A stretch of DNA of 64,000 nt from Adiantum capillus-veneris (Eukaryota > Streptophyta > Polypodiopsida > Polypodiales > Pteridaceae). Numbering within the stretch: position 1 is the stretch's first letter; every line of letters starts with the position of its first letter. Positions 1 through 9,728 of this stretch are shown here, one piece after another. The notes under the pieces are model-generated. The model did not search any database, was not told the origin of the DNA, and was given only the letters and a program-made list of their open reading frames with translations. The stretch spans positions 137,773,029 to 137,837,028 of the forward strand of contig CM043964.1 in the NCBI GenBank assembly GCA_014529385.2. Reading direction: 5' to 3'. Made by a program: the position numbers and the translations under genes.

Positions 1-960
1 GATGTAGGCTTCTATCTCACAAGCTTGGAGTAGGAGATGAGCTCTCCATTAAAGCTTGGGAGGAGATAGAGTATTCTTTCTTCACACATGGTCAAGTGTG
101 AGTGTGTGTGTGGTAATACCAAGCAAAAATCAGCCCCCTCTCTCTCTTGGGCGAGCCCTTCCTGCTATTTTGGTCTGGCTTTTGCCTCATTGGACCTCCC
201 CAAGTCAAGCCAATAGGTAATAAGCAGCATAAGTGATAGCCTTCTGACATGTGTCCCCCTTTCCCCTTTTGTGAGAGCTTTAGGTAATTAAATAATTAAA
301 CTAAACTCTCATTGGACCCCTTTGCCTCCTGGCCAATAGGAATCAGGCAAGCCATTGGGCTCCTGAATGCTCATTGGACCCCTTGGGAGACTGCCCAATA
401 GTCTTCTAGGAGACTTAATTCTCATTGGTTTCTTTTATTAAATGTTTTTAAATTAATTAAACTAGATTTACTCTAGTCTAAATCTCATTGGTCCACCTCC
501 AAGGCCATCCAATAGGAATTGGGCACACCTTGTGGGCATCTGGCCTAGGGAGCTGACATGTGTCCCTAATTCCCTTTGTGTAAAGGGAGCCTGTGTGTAT
601 GTGTGTGGCTTTCTCTCTCATCCCCTAGAAAAAGGGCTCGCCCCCTCCCATGTAGGGATGTCCAAAGACGTTTAGGGCACACACAAAACGTCCAATTTTC
701 CCTAGGGTTGACCTTTGGACACAACCTTTGAATTTTGGAACCTTAGCATTTTGGAAGTCTTAATGGGCTGAACCTTAGGGTCTTTTTAGCTCATTGTTGC
801 ACATGGCTCTTTTGTAGATGGCCCCCCCTTTGGATCCCTATTTTCCCTCCTTTGGATCCCTAATGTGGCCGGTCTGCTAGCTTAACCAATATTCTAGCTT
901 TTTCTCCCCTGGCACTTCCCCACATTAAATGATCAGTTTAATATGAGAAAATCATTTAGG
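1..960 (-). repeat. R-family repeat, inverted and diverged copy (E)
   Basis: Read on the minus strand this segment follows the same order of landmarks as the R-family copy at 12970-13800: a TCATATTAAACTGATCATTT block, a 'ccctacacacaaggggg-gagccct' type block, a CACACAC stretch, and 'gggacacatgtcaa' followed by 'ccaatgagat' type blocks. Similarity is patchy, so this is an old copy. It stops just before the Penelope-like ORF at 985. No coding sequence is seen on either strand. Confidence 0.6.
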
Positions 961-984
961 AGAATTAGATATTGATTATTATGA

Positions 985-2478
985 CAGAGACTATCTGAAC
1001 TACTTTTAACACACTTTCAAAATTGTGTTAACACCATCCCACCCTCATGGATTAGTCAAGATACTACCTGGCTAACACCATATCTCTCACATAGGCTTAA
1101 CAAGTTCAAACTTGATTGGTTTACTGTTGGGTTAGACAAAGCTCCTCATGTCCCCACTATTATTTGTAAATACTTGGTCAAGATAGTAGCCTACAACAGG
1201 TTAAATGGCCCTGAATTCACATTGTCTGAAATGACACCAGGGGAAACGGTTGCTTATCTTAAAACATCACTAGAATACTTTAAATTAGAGACTGTTAACA
1301 CAAAAATTCCAATTCTCTTTCCTACATACAAGAGTCATAAACATAAACTTAGATGGATCTCTGATGCATCTAATTGCATTATGATGCAGGCTACATCAGT
1401 GATCACTGCCTGCCTTAACTTGGTCTTGACTGATTTTCACTATATATGTGAAGAAAAACACACAACTATCAAAATATTTACAGGTCTAGAAGTAAATACC
1501 TTTTGGCTCACTACAAATGCTACAGAAGTTTTTTGAATCTACCTAAATTCATTTGCTCTATTTTTACGACCGATATCACACAGTGTTATGAAAATATATC
1601 ACTCTTTGAAGATTCTGGGCTGCTTAACACCTTGACACAAATCTGCCGACTGGTTTTTAAACGTAGGTCTACACTAGGCTATCATAGAATTTCCCTGAAA
1701 AGAAGTCCTAAATGGGTTAAGAATTCCAAGGAAATACCTCCCTTTTATTATAACCTCAATGATCTTATAAGTCTGACTGAATGGCTATTATAGAATTGCT
1801 TTATACAACTAGAGAATAAATGCTTTAGGCAGATACACGGTATTCCAATGGGTTTTTCATGCTCACCTGTTATGTGTAACCTCTACCTAGCTTATTTTGA
1901 ATACAATGGACTTTAAAACAGATAGAAATTGTTCCTCTGAGAGTTGACCTGTCTCAGTTTTTTCACACACATTCAGATACATGGATGATGTACTTAGCAT
2001 AAACAACTTAATATTTCCTGAATGTTTGCCTCAGATCTACCCAAAGGAGCTACAAATTGAACCAACTGGTCAAGAATATGTAATGGTAAATAACTTCCGT
2101 AGGGTTACTAACACTACATTTCTTAATTTAAGAATCTGTCTTCATTCACCTCTTACGGGTTCATTCTCTACCAGTTTCTTATGGAAAAGAGATGACCGAA
2201 ATCTTAGTCAGATTGAATTCTTAAATAAAAAAAGTAACATACCCCACAAAGTTGCCCTTAAAACCTGCTTGATTATGGTGCATCTGATCATGTACTCTTC
2301 CTCCGAGTCTTTTATTGCTTTCAAGGATATCTGTCATCTTATCAAAAAATATGCTGCCAATGGGTTTGCCAAAACCAAACTTATAACCACAATCAAAGGT
2401 TTTATCAATAAAAAACCATGGCATGGCACCTTAGCCAGCAAAAATACTATCTTACAACTTTTAAGCTTATTACACTAA
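985..2478 (+). pseudogene. Penelope-like element reverse transcriptase, frameshifted remnant
   Basis: This is a decayed retroelement reverse transcriptase that fits the Penelope-like (PLE) group. Frame 1 is open from 985 to 1536 and contains an N-terminal block with VGLDKAPHVPTIICKY and then KSHKHKLRWISDASNC. Frame 3 continues with TTDITQCYENISL (the region of the first catalytic Asp), crosses an in-frame TAG at about 1791, and contains QIHGIPMGFSCSPVMCNLYL at 1830-1890, a hallmark PLE block. After a further shift, frame 1 gives RYMDDVLSINN at about 1975-2007, the catalytic YxDD box, then IYPKELQIE and a C-terminal region with SNIPHKVALKTC. At least two frameshifts and two stops make it non-functional. 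No GIY-YIG endonuclease is visible downstream: it may be lost, never present, or N-terminal as in the permuted PLE clades. The PLE assignment rests on remembered family motifs. Confidence 0.8.
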
Positions 2479-2480
2479 AT

Positions 2481-2527
2481 ACTTGGTGTAGGGGGGGTCT
2501 TATCACTTGGTGATAGACCCCCAAGTG
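2481..2527. repeat. Hairpin directly after the PLE ORF
   Basis: GGGGGTCTTATCAC pairs with GTGATAGACCCCC with one bulged base. The flanking ACTTGG pairs with the AAGT of the other arm. It starts two bases after the stop codon of the reverse transcriptase remnant, so it may belong to the 3' end of the PLE or to the flanking repeat. Confidence 0.5.
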
Positions 2528-2551
2528 TAGAACCTCCCCTTGGAAAGGGTG

Positions 2552-2552
<1 letters not shown>

Positions 2553-2591
<39 letters not shown>
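2553..2591. repeat. (CT)n microsatellite
   Basis: Uninterrupted CT dinucleotide run of about 39 bases, flanked by unique sequence. The low-complexity reading frames across it are not genes. Confidence 0.95.
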
Positions 2592-2594
<3 letters not shown>

Positions 2595-3230
2595 CCTTGC
2601 CAGGGTCTGAGAAGTCTGCTTTTATTCCCTCCCATTCTTCTAATACATCATGGCTCATTAGCTGGCTTTTTTTCCTTCTTGTCTGTGAGTGAGGGTTATA
2701 CACATCATCCAAATGGCATGCAACAAAACGTTGGTGCTGGAACCTCAGAGCTATTCCCTAATGATTTTGTTCATGATTCAAATGAGTAAACTAGGATTTA
2801 TCTGATGAATTGCTGGAGTTGTTTGAGTCTCATTTTGATCAAACTATGGTTGGTGATGTTCCTATATGGTTACTGTAGTTCCTTATGGGGCAACTGTGTA
2901 TTAGGTGTACTCTCAGGATTACCCATTCAAACTTTATAATTACTTGAGCTTTGGGTAGTTGTTCCTATGGACGATGTTGGCTTTGAAAGCCGAACTGATT
3001 TGTTTGTTTCAATACACGATAGGATAAAGTGGACATCCATTCAAACTATCTTTTGTTGATGACCTGGTGCTTGTTATACTAGCAAATGATGGAGAAGCTA
3101 ACATAGTGTACCCCAAATTCATTCTGTTGGTTTGTTGGGCTGCATAGTTTGGTTTTTTTTGGGCACTATTTAATAATTCATAAAATTATATTTGCACGGC
3201 AGGGAGTTATCTCTCACTTCCCTATATTAT
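2592..3230. other. No gene seen
   Basis: Non-repetitive AT-rich sequence with no ORF of recognisable content. It lies between two CT arrays and may be the 3' flank of the PLE insertion. Confidence 0.5.
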
Positions 3231-3237
3231 ATATATA

Positions 3238-3770
<533 letters not shown>

Positions 3771-3775
3771 GGGCA

Positions 3776-3830
<55 letters not shown>
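3776..3830 (+). repeat. 55-base uninterrupted G run
   Basis: A homopolymer of about 55 G, followed by TGGGGGGAGGGGG. It could form G-quadruplexes. Length in an assembly is unreliable for such tracts, so part of it could be a sequencing or polishing artefact. Confidence 0.9.
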
Positions 3831-3831
<1 letters not shown>

Positions 3832-3949
3832 GGGGGGAGGGGGAACAATACCTGCACTGCAGGTTGCCAAGAAGCAAGGGCTAGATCTATGCACGCAGGC
3901 GGAAATGACCGCCTGCATGCGGGTGGGGTTTTTTCCCCCAATTTTTTAA

Positions 3950-4154
3950 GCGTCGATATATGCGTCCATATACGCGTCGATATGTGCGTGGAAATACGTG
4001 TGGCCGCTACGCAATTTTGACGGACATTGGCACATGTGTTTCCACGTGCATATCAACGTGTATATCGACGCCCGCTATGCGCATCAAAATGAGCATCGAG
4101 AGGTACTTTGCATCAAAACTCTACGCGTCAAAAAGCGGGTAGAGTGTTGTAGTG
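3950..4154 (-). mobile_element. CACTA-like (En/Spm) transposon end with subterminal repeats
   Basis: Read on the minus strand from 4154, the sequence begins CACTACAACACTCTACCCGC, matching the CACTACAA-type terminus of plant CACTA transposons. The next 200 bases hold repeated CGTCGATAT / GCGTCGATATA blocks in both orientations, which resemble subterminal repeats. An arm around 3955-4012 is a diverged inverted match of 4030-4071. The element would extend leftward from 4154. A matching left end was not found, so the element is truncated or the call is wrong. The end at 17157 is similar in style. Confidence 0.4.
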
Positions 4155-4205
4155 ATTGTTTACTCATGTGAACAACATATCTTGTTTACGCACGGTGCAT
4201 TTTTT

Positions 4206-4541
4206 ATGCTCGAATATGGATCGCTTAAAACTTTTAGCACTCAAGGCATGGAGGAGTCCCATTATCGAGCAAGGGGGGTGTACTTCAAAAATACTGGACA
4301 TGGTGGTGGAATGGTGCAGTTCAATTATTTGGAGGAGATGTTCAACTGGTTTTTTCGCACAACATTTGCTCATAAGCTCACAATAGAGCGTGCGCAAAAA
4401 TGCAAGATTGCTATTGAAGTGCGGAAATGGAGTCGTCAGGAGCATAGCAACAAGTGGCAAATGTTGCAAGGCCCCACCAAGCATGCTGCATGGCGCCAAT
4501 GCAGAGTGCGACAAGGGTCAAAGTGGATTTTGCACGAGTGA
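4206..4541 (+). CDS. Unrecognised ORF, possible C-terminal piece of a transposon protein
   Basis: A 111-residue reading frame starting MLEYGSLKTFSTQGMEE and containing SHYRARG followed by a NTGHGGG stretch and an aromatic NWFF segment. The spacing of small and aromatic residues gives the impression of the end of a larger, conserved protein. Upstream sequence in the same frame is short, so any remaining part is lost or in other frames. The frame lies between the CACTA-like end and the H3-like pseudogene and has the same strand as the latter, ending about 100 bases before its TATA box. I do not recognise the family. A transposon-encoded protein is a guess from context. Confidence 0.3.
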   Translation: MLEYGSLKTFSTQGMEESHYRARGVYFKNTGHGGGMVQFNYLEEMFNWFFRTTFAHKLTIERAQKCKIAIEVRKWSRQEHSNKWQMLQGPTKHAAWRQCRVRQGSKWILHE

Positions 4542-4643
4542 CTACACGTGAACGTAGGGTCTAACTCTTAACGACATGTTCATTTAAAAAATAATAGTTT
4601 TTTTTCAAAATTAGTGTGAACAGGGTCCTTTTTAAATGGGCCC

Positions 4644-4652
4644 TTATAAATA
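4644..4652 (+). promoter_or_regulatory. TATA box ahead of the H3-like pseudogene
   Basis: TTATAAATA lies 59 bases before the ATG at 4711. A start site about 30 bases downstream would give a leader of roughly 30-40 bases. A CAG/GTAAGC donor-like sequence at 4688-4696 lies in that leader. The arrangement suggests the pseudogene derives from a genomic gene copy with a promoter rather than from an intronless cDNA insertion. Confidence 0.5.
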
Positions 4653-4710
4653 TTGCATGCTCTCAAAAACCACTCATTTCCTAAGCACAGGTAAGCTCTT
4701 ACCATACCAA

Positions 4711-5532
4711 ATGGCGCACACCAAACAAACTGCAAAAGAGCATCCGCCTGCCAACAAAAACACCCTCCAAGGTTGTGAGAAGCCGGCATGGCTTAAAGGC
4801 ACAAGAAAACATCCACGGACACCTGGCCGTTCTAGGCACTCTTCTAGGAGTGGGCATGGTTGTAGGGCACAAGAGTCATCGAAGGCTGTAGAATCTTTAC
4901 GTCCACAAGAAGAAACACCTAGACGAAGAATGAAGCAATGCGCCCAGTGCTGGAAAGAAGAAGAGGCCCAACAAACATCGGAGTCCGATAGGGAGGAGCC
5001 ACCGCGCCACAAACCACAAGCAGGACCATCCTGGACTCGGGTGGTCCATACAGACATTGAATCAGAGACAGAGCCACCATGACAGCGAGCTGATATACCA
5101 TGCCCACACTGGGTGCTTGTTGGGGGGAAGACACTGCCTCGAGGCTAGGGAGCTCTCCTCTTAGCACAAGATCGGGAGACAAGGGAAGAGGATGAATCAA
5201 AAGAGGCTGCAAATCTAGCCCCTAAGCATGTAAACAGGTGCAAGAAGCCTAAACGCCACCAGCTAGCAAATGTGCAAGTGCCCCCAAGACAACTGCAGCG
5301 GTGCCAAAAAATAGCAAGGGCATTTGCAAAAATCCGGCACTACCAGAAGACTACAGAGCTTTTAATTTGACGCACCCCCTTTGCTCGCATAGTGAAGGAG
5401 GTGCTTCAAAGCTATGGAAATGAGTATAGAATTCAAGCAATAGCGCTAGAGGCTATTCAAGAAGCTACAGAGGCCCACATCATTTCAATGTTGGAAGAAC
5501 CAACCTATGCGCCATTCATGCAAAGTGAGTGA
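4711..5532 (+). pseudogene. Histone H3-like protein with a very long N-terminal tail (pseudogene)
   Basis: The frame begins MAHTKQTAK, almost the start of histone H3 (MARTKQTARK). K4 is kept, but the K9-S10 pair is replaced by Glu-His. About 200 tail residues rich in Arg, Lys, Ser, Glu and Pro follow. In the same frame a histone fold appears from about residue 208 (5332): IRHYQKTTELLI, then PFARIVKEV, then YRIQAIALEAIQEATEAH. This aligns without gaps to H3 alpha-N, alpha-1 and alpha-2. Three in-frame stops (TGA 5080, TAG 5146, TGA 5368) interrupt it, each one C-to-T change from CGA or CAG. The last replaces the Arg of LLIR. The conserved C-terminal end (RVTIMPKD, RRIRGE in H3) is missing. The frame reaches a stop at 5530, but a GTGAGT donor at 5525 sits near where I recall an intron in plant CENH3 genes. 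The long divergent tail and IRHYQK recall centromeric H3, but a divergent H3 variant is equally possible. H3 identity is firm; subtype is not. Confidence 0.8.
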
Positions 5533-5740
5533 CAATACATCCAAAAAATATGCATCTTGCACTTCTATTGCGACAGGACTTCGGGCATTAGCCAAAGTTA
5601 CCCCTCTTTTTGTATTGCACACCCTTATCTTTGTAATGAGATGACTTTGCAGTGACAAAATGATTAGCAGTTGTGTCTATTATCCATGTGTTTTGAGTTT
5701 ATTGCTTCTGAACATGAAGAGTTAAATATAAATCAAACAT
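5533..5740. other. No gene seen; possible intron of the H3-like gene
   Basis: I looked for an exon coding for the missing H3 C-terminus here and in the next kilobase and did not find one. The sequence is AT-rich and leads directly into the foldback hairpins. Confidence 0.4.
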
Positions 5741-5917
5741 TAACTTTTTGGGTATCCTATGGGGCAGACAAGCCTAGAAAGTGCAAAAAAAATGGTGGCC
5801 ACAAGGGCGTGCAATGGCCCATCCATCAGTTTTGGATGACCTATTTGCATGCCCTTGTGGCCACCATTTTTTTGCACTTTCAAGCTTTGTTTGCCCCATA
5901 GGATATCGAAAAAGTTA
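5741..5917. repeat. Foldback hairpin 1 (arms about 85 bases)
   Basis: The left arm (TAACTTTTTGGGTATCCTAT, then GGGGCA, AGTGCAAAAAAAATGGTGGCC) pairs with the right arm (GGCCACCATTTTTTTGCACT, then TGCCCCATAGGATATC and AAAAAGTTA). The turn is around 5829, at ATCCATCAG/TTTTGGATG. The stem is long and nearly perfect. It may be a foldback or MITE-type element, or a hairpin locus of the kind that yields small RNAs. Reading frames across it on both strands are shadows. Confidence 0.85.
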
Positions 5918-6103
5918 ACATAATGTGAAACCAAGTGTCTATGCAACATTAAATTAGATTTTTCAAATGTCCAATGTAATTGGGCCTTTTGGTGCAAGGA
6001 ACTATTAGGTAGAGCTCAAGGAGGTGATAGTGTGCTTGAAAACTTAAATTCTGAGTTGATCTCACCTTTTCTAGTGTCTTTGAGTGCAAACATAGGTTCC
6101 ATA

Positions 6104-6200
6104 TGCAAAAAAAAGGGTGGCCACAAGGGCGCACAAATGGGCCATCCAAAATTGATGGATGGGCCATTTGCGCGCCCTTGTGGCCACCCTTTTTTTTGCA
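6104..6200. repeat. Foldback hairpin 2, related to hairpin 1
   Basis: TGCAAAAAAAAGGGTGGCCA pairs with TGGCCACCCTTTTTTTTGCA across a turn at about 6152. The core (GTGGCCACAAGGGC, GGCCATCCA) and the right flank (a GGATA block, A-run, then an AAGTGAAA type sequence) match hairpin 1. The left outer arm has diverged. The two hairpins lie about 360 bases apart in the same orientation. Confidence 0.85.
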
Positions 6201-6525
6201 CTTGGTAGGCTTCTCTGTCCCCCAGGATACTTAAAAAATATAGATTAAGTGAAAGCAATTGTTTTTCTAGCATTACTGTAGAGATACCACTTCCTTTCAC
6301 TCAGGTGTATTTTATACTTTGCCTAGAATTAAGGTAAGTTGAAAGGAGTATCATCTGCATCCAACTTCCATTGTGTTGTTACTTCAAGAAAAAAAGACAC
6401 AACTTATTGAAACATATCACCTATTACAACAAGTTTCAAGATTGATAGATCACATTTAGAAGAATGTACAAGATAGAGAGACAATTCATAATATTTCTTG
6501 TTACTTCCAAAAAGTTGATTTTACA

Positions 6526-6801
6526 TCATGTATCTGAGGAGTCCATAACTTTCTTGACCATTTCCTGGCGCCTCTCTTGCACGTAAGGAAACTCCCCAAT
6601 CAAGAGGGAATGTGCTATGGCCTTTGGGTCAGTTGAGCCAATGGAAGCATGTATCCCCATCTGGGCAATCACTTTACCATGGAAGCTAGTGCCAAATGTT
6701 GTGCATACAAGGAATCTACGCACTAGGAACACAAGATGCGCAGTTTGAGCAATGGTGCTTAAACACAAAACCTTGCTCAAAGCTTTCAATGACCAAGTCA
6801 T
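6526..6801 (-). pseudogene. Candidate 3' block of an unrecognised minus-strand gene
   Basis: A 91-residue frame beginning MTWSLKALSKVLCLST and ending with EFPYVQERRQEMVKKV. It follows, on the minus strand, a block at about 6837-6922 that starts after a good acceptor (TTTATGACAG) and reads to a stop through FGPHSSLAHYLGQLLPGD. It may be the next exon or a frame-shifted continuation. No family recognised. Confidence 0.3.
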
Positions 6802-6836
6802 AAAATGGTCTTGGGGAGTAAATTAATTATGGACAA

Positions 6837-7570
6837 TGGCCACATCACCAGGGAGGAGTTGTCCTAGGTAATGCGCAAGGGAAGAATGAGGTCCAAAGCC
6901 CGTCCTTGCTGCAAAATCATCAACCTCCACGACGTCCTGTCATAAATCAATCAAGGTTGAGAAAAAAGACAATGAAGGATAAAAAAATAACATGAAAATT
7001 AGGATAGAGTTTACCTCCTGCTCCTTGTCGTCCTCCTCCCTATTTCCCTTTCCATCCAAGTCAATGCTCCCATGCACCGCATCTACAAGCTTTGGATCAT
7101 TAGATGGGGGGTTGCGTAGTGGCATAGGCATCCTAGCAGCCTCAGCCTTGGCTTGCGTGGCTTGGAATTCTTCCTCAACCACGTGCAACTGCTCTGCTGC
7201 CAGGACCTCCACACACACAACTGCAAGAGTGTCAGCAACAGAGTCCCCAAGTGGCAAGAGCTTGCTTTCAAGGGCATCTGGTATATTGTCTAAGGGAAAT
7301 TTGGTGTTGTTGCATAGCATGCTCAAGCATTCATCCATGTGCAGGCCAAATTATTTCTCCACATCATGCATAAACACATACCCCTCCCCATCCACTACCA
7401 CTGAGGAGAAGTGGCTTATTTCCACCTCTGGGATAGCCTCATTCGTTGATGGTAGTGGAACTATAATGTCACTAGGGACAGCCACGATGATGGATTTCTC
7501 TACCACCTCCTCAAGCCCCTTGGTTACTCGAGTTGAAGTGTTTGTCGTTCTGCTGCAAGATTCATGGGGT
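6837..7570 (-). pseudogene. Two-exon block of an unrecognised minus-strand gene
   Basis: On the minus strand a frame reads from about 7552 through TRVTKGLEEVVEKSI and SHFSSVVVDGEGYVF, crosses one TAA at about 7351, and continues through MDECLSMLCNNTKFPLDN and an acidic EEDDKEQE stretch. It ends at a GTAAAC donor at about 7013. An acceptor TTTATGACAG at about 6923-6932 restores an open frame (DVVEVDDFAARTGF, then FGPHSSLAHYLG) to a stop at about 6837. The intron would be about 85 bases. Coding character is good, but function is unknown. The stop and the shift near 7550 indicate decay. Confidence 0.4.
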
Positions 7571-8090
7571 CAACCACCTGCTCCTTTGTGTCCTTGATGA
7601 ATGACCCAACTTGAAGGTGTGGTAGGCGGAGATCCTCCAAATCTGGTTCCTTGATCACCAAGAAGATGAATGTTGCTAGCCGAGAAAGGTACTCCACTCC
7701 CAACTTGCATTTCTTGAGTGCTGACACCCCTGGGGCTTGCTTGTCCAAGAAATTGCCTGCATCGATGGCAATTTCTTGGAATTGTCGCAACCGCTTGGAG
7801 AATAGTCGATCACCTTTGTGTATGTAGCACAAAAGATCGCAAGACACCCATATCCCCGCATGTGGGGAGATAGATACAGAATATTTTATGATGTGATCCT
7901 TCGTGAACGCAAAAATATCGGCAAATGCATCCATGTGAAGGGCAGTTGTGGCGTCAAGGTTAGGGAGATGAGTAAAGAAGTGTGGAGGTCCAACTTCCCT
8001 TTGTATTTGATTTCCTTGAGGAAGAGGATGAAGTGTGACAAAGGGGTGGATGTGGGTGTAGATGCAGAGGCTGTGGAGGCATCCATGTCT
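7524..8090 (-). pseudogene. N-terminal block of an unrecognised minus-strand gene
   Basis: One frame reads MDASTASASTPTSTPLSHF and then FLKEIKYKGKLDLHTSLLIS. After a shift near 7935 another frame reads MDAFADIFAFTKDHIIKYS, then GIWVSCDLLCYIHKGDR, QEIAIDAGNFLDKQAPGV and KEPDLEDLRLPHLQVGS. It ends at a stop at about 7524, beside the frame that starts near 7552. Together the blocks from 8090 to 6526 look like one decayed gene of at least 450 codons. It may belong with the blocks at 9.7-11.0 kb, from which it is separated by the inverted-repeat segment. I do not recognise it. Confidence 0.4.
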
Positions 8091-8159
8091 AGCCTAGGAT
8101 GTAGATAGAGAGTGGAGGAGCTCAAGAGTTGCAAAAGTGAAAAGTGTGAATGAGTTATC

Positions 8160-9470
8160 ACTAGGTTGGTAACCTAACAGGACATAAAAGTGTCCTTTCA
8201 AGGTTTTGAAAAAAACTTCTAAAACCATAGTAGATCCACTCATTTTGTAAAATCCTTTCATGAGGTTATAGTTCAAGGCCTACTGCACATGTAAAAGTAA
8301 GAAACTTGTAAAATTTCTCATCTTTTGGTCACACCAAGCCTCCAAAGTTGATGGACCAGTACATTTTCATCAAAACAATCATTCCTTACGTTTTGTTGCA
8401 TAAAAATAAGATTAGCGATTTTTGTATGACTTGAGATAAATTCCCTAGTTAACTTCAATGGGTTGGTGATCAGAACATATGATTGCTTCTCACTCACTAT
8501 TTTTTGTTTTGCCAAAAGAAATAGGTACAAAAAAGTTGAATTTTTACCATTCTGCAAACCTATCATCAAAGTTTCTATAGCCACGCTCAATACAAATAAT
8601 ATATGCATGTTTTCTTAGTTCCCTATTGTCCTTTAGGTTCATAAGGGAGCCATGGAGCATGTCAAAAGAATAAAACATCTCTTACCAAGGGAATAATGGA
8701 TTGGGGAAAGATGAGTGCTAAATACAGCAAACATGAAAAAACTGGGTTCAACATTATGAGTTTGTAGAATCCCATGGAAACTATTCAATATCTAGCCAAA
8801 TTTGATCCTTATGACTATATATGGTTACTACTACAAAATGCATGTAGTTGTCACAAGAAACTAACAATATTGAAAAAGCTATACTTGATATACTAGAATG
8901 TTTCGTTTTCTTCTATAATTGAAAAAATCAACCATCGTTGTCTACTATGCAAAATAGAGTATTAGGTGCCCCAAAACTCAAGGAATATTAGCTTTATGTT
9001 ACAATATGCGACATAGAAAATCAGAACTGCATTTGGATATCATGAAAGCCACCAAAAAAATCATAGAAGAGCTAAAATTTGCTAAAAAACAGGATTTGAC
9101 AATTTTTGTAATTTTGTCATAACTTACAACTTTAACATTTATTTCTCCCTAGAAGCATCCGGACATGTTGAGGACTACTAAAGATAGTTCTCTAGCATTA
9201 TAGACCTCACAAACATGAATTCTAGAGTGGTATAGTTGCAAAAAGTTGAAAAAAGCCAAAAACAGGACCCGTTTTTTCACACAGTTTAGGTTGTGAAATG
9301 TTGTGCAAGGACAAGGTTAAAGATGGAATTGATATTCCAAAAAAAATTCGAGTTTTTTTCAGCTCATGAGACAACTTTCTAGACAGATAGCATCTCAAAC
9401 TCCATTTTGAAACTCTTGACATAATTCAAGGAACTAATAAGACATAAAAGTGTCCCATTACCAACCTAGT
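8160..9470. mobile_element. 1.3-kb segment bounded by 13-bp inverted repeats
   Basis: ACTAGGTTGGTAA at 8160-8172 is matched exactly in inverted orientation by TTACCAACCTAGT at 9458-9470. GACATAAAAGTGTCC occurs just inside both ends (8181 and 9441). That block is itself nearly palindromic. The interior is AT-rich with no recognisable transposase. A clean target duplication is not obvious. A non-autonomous DNA transposon inserted in the minus-strand gene is the simplest reading. Confidence 0.45.
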
Positions 9471-9728
9471 TTTATGCGGCCCCCCTTTTATAATGGTCAC
9501 TTTTTTATAGACACTTTTAAAAAAAAGGCACTTTCACCAAAAATGATCTCTCATCTCAATGCAAAAAATTATATTCAAAGACATGATTTTCCCAAGCAAA
9601 CCATGTTGATTACATCGGGGATTGTTTTCAAAATTGCAAGAGTTACAAAGTTATAAGAGAGATAGCATAGTTCCATCCATGCCCCAGTCCTCCTCGACCT
9701 TTAATTTATCTTCCATTCTCTTCCCAAT

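Noticed and set aside
2796-2840. CTGATGA resembling a hammerhead ribozyme core, of interest because PLEs can carry such ribozymes
   Set aside because: The second conserved core (GAAA) and the three stems could not be found at suitable spacing.
5740-6300. Minus-strand frames across the foldback hairpins as a gene
   Set aside because: Both arms give the same peptide-like words because the DNA is palindromic. No independent support.
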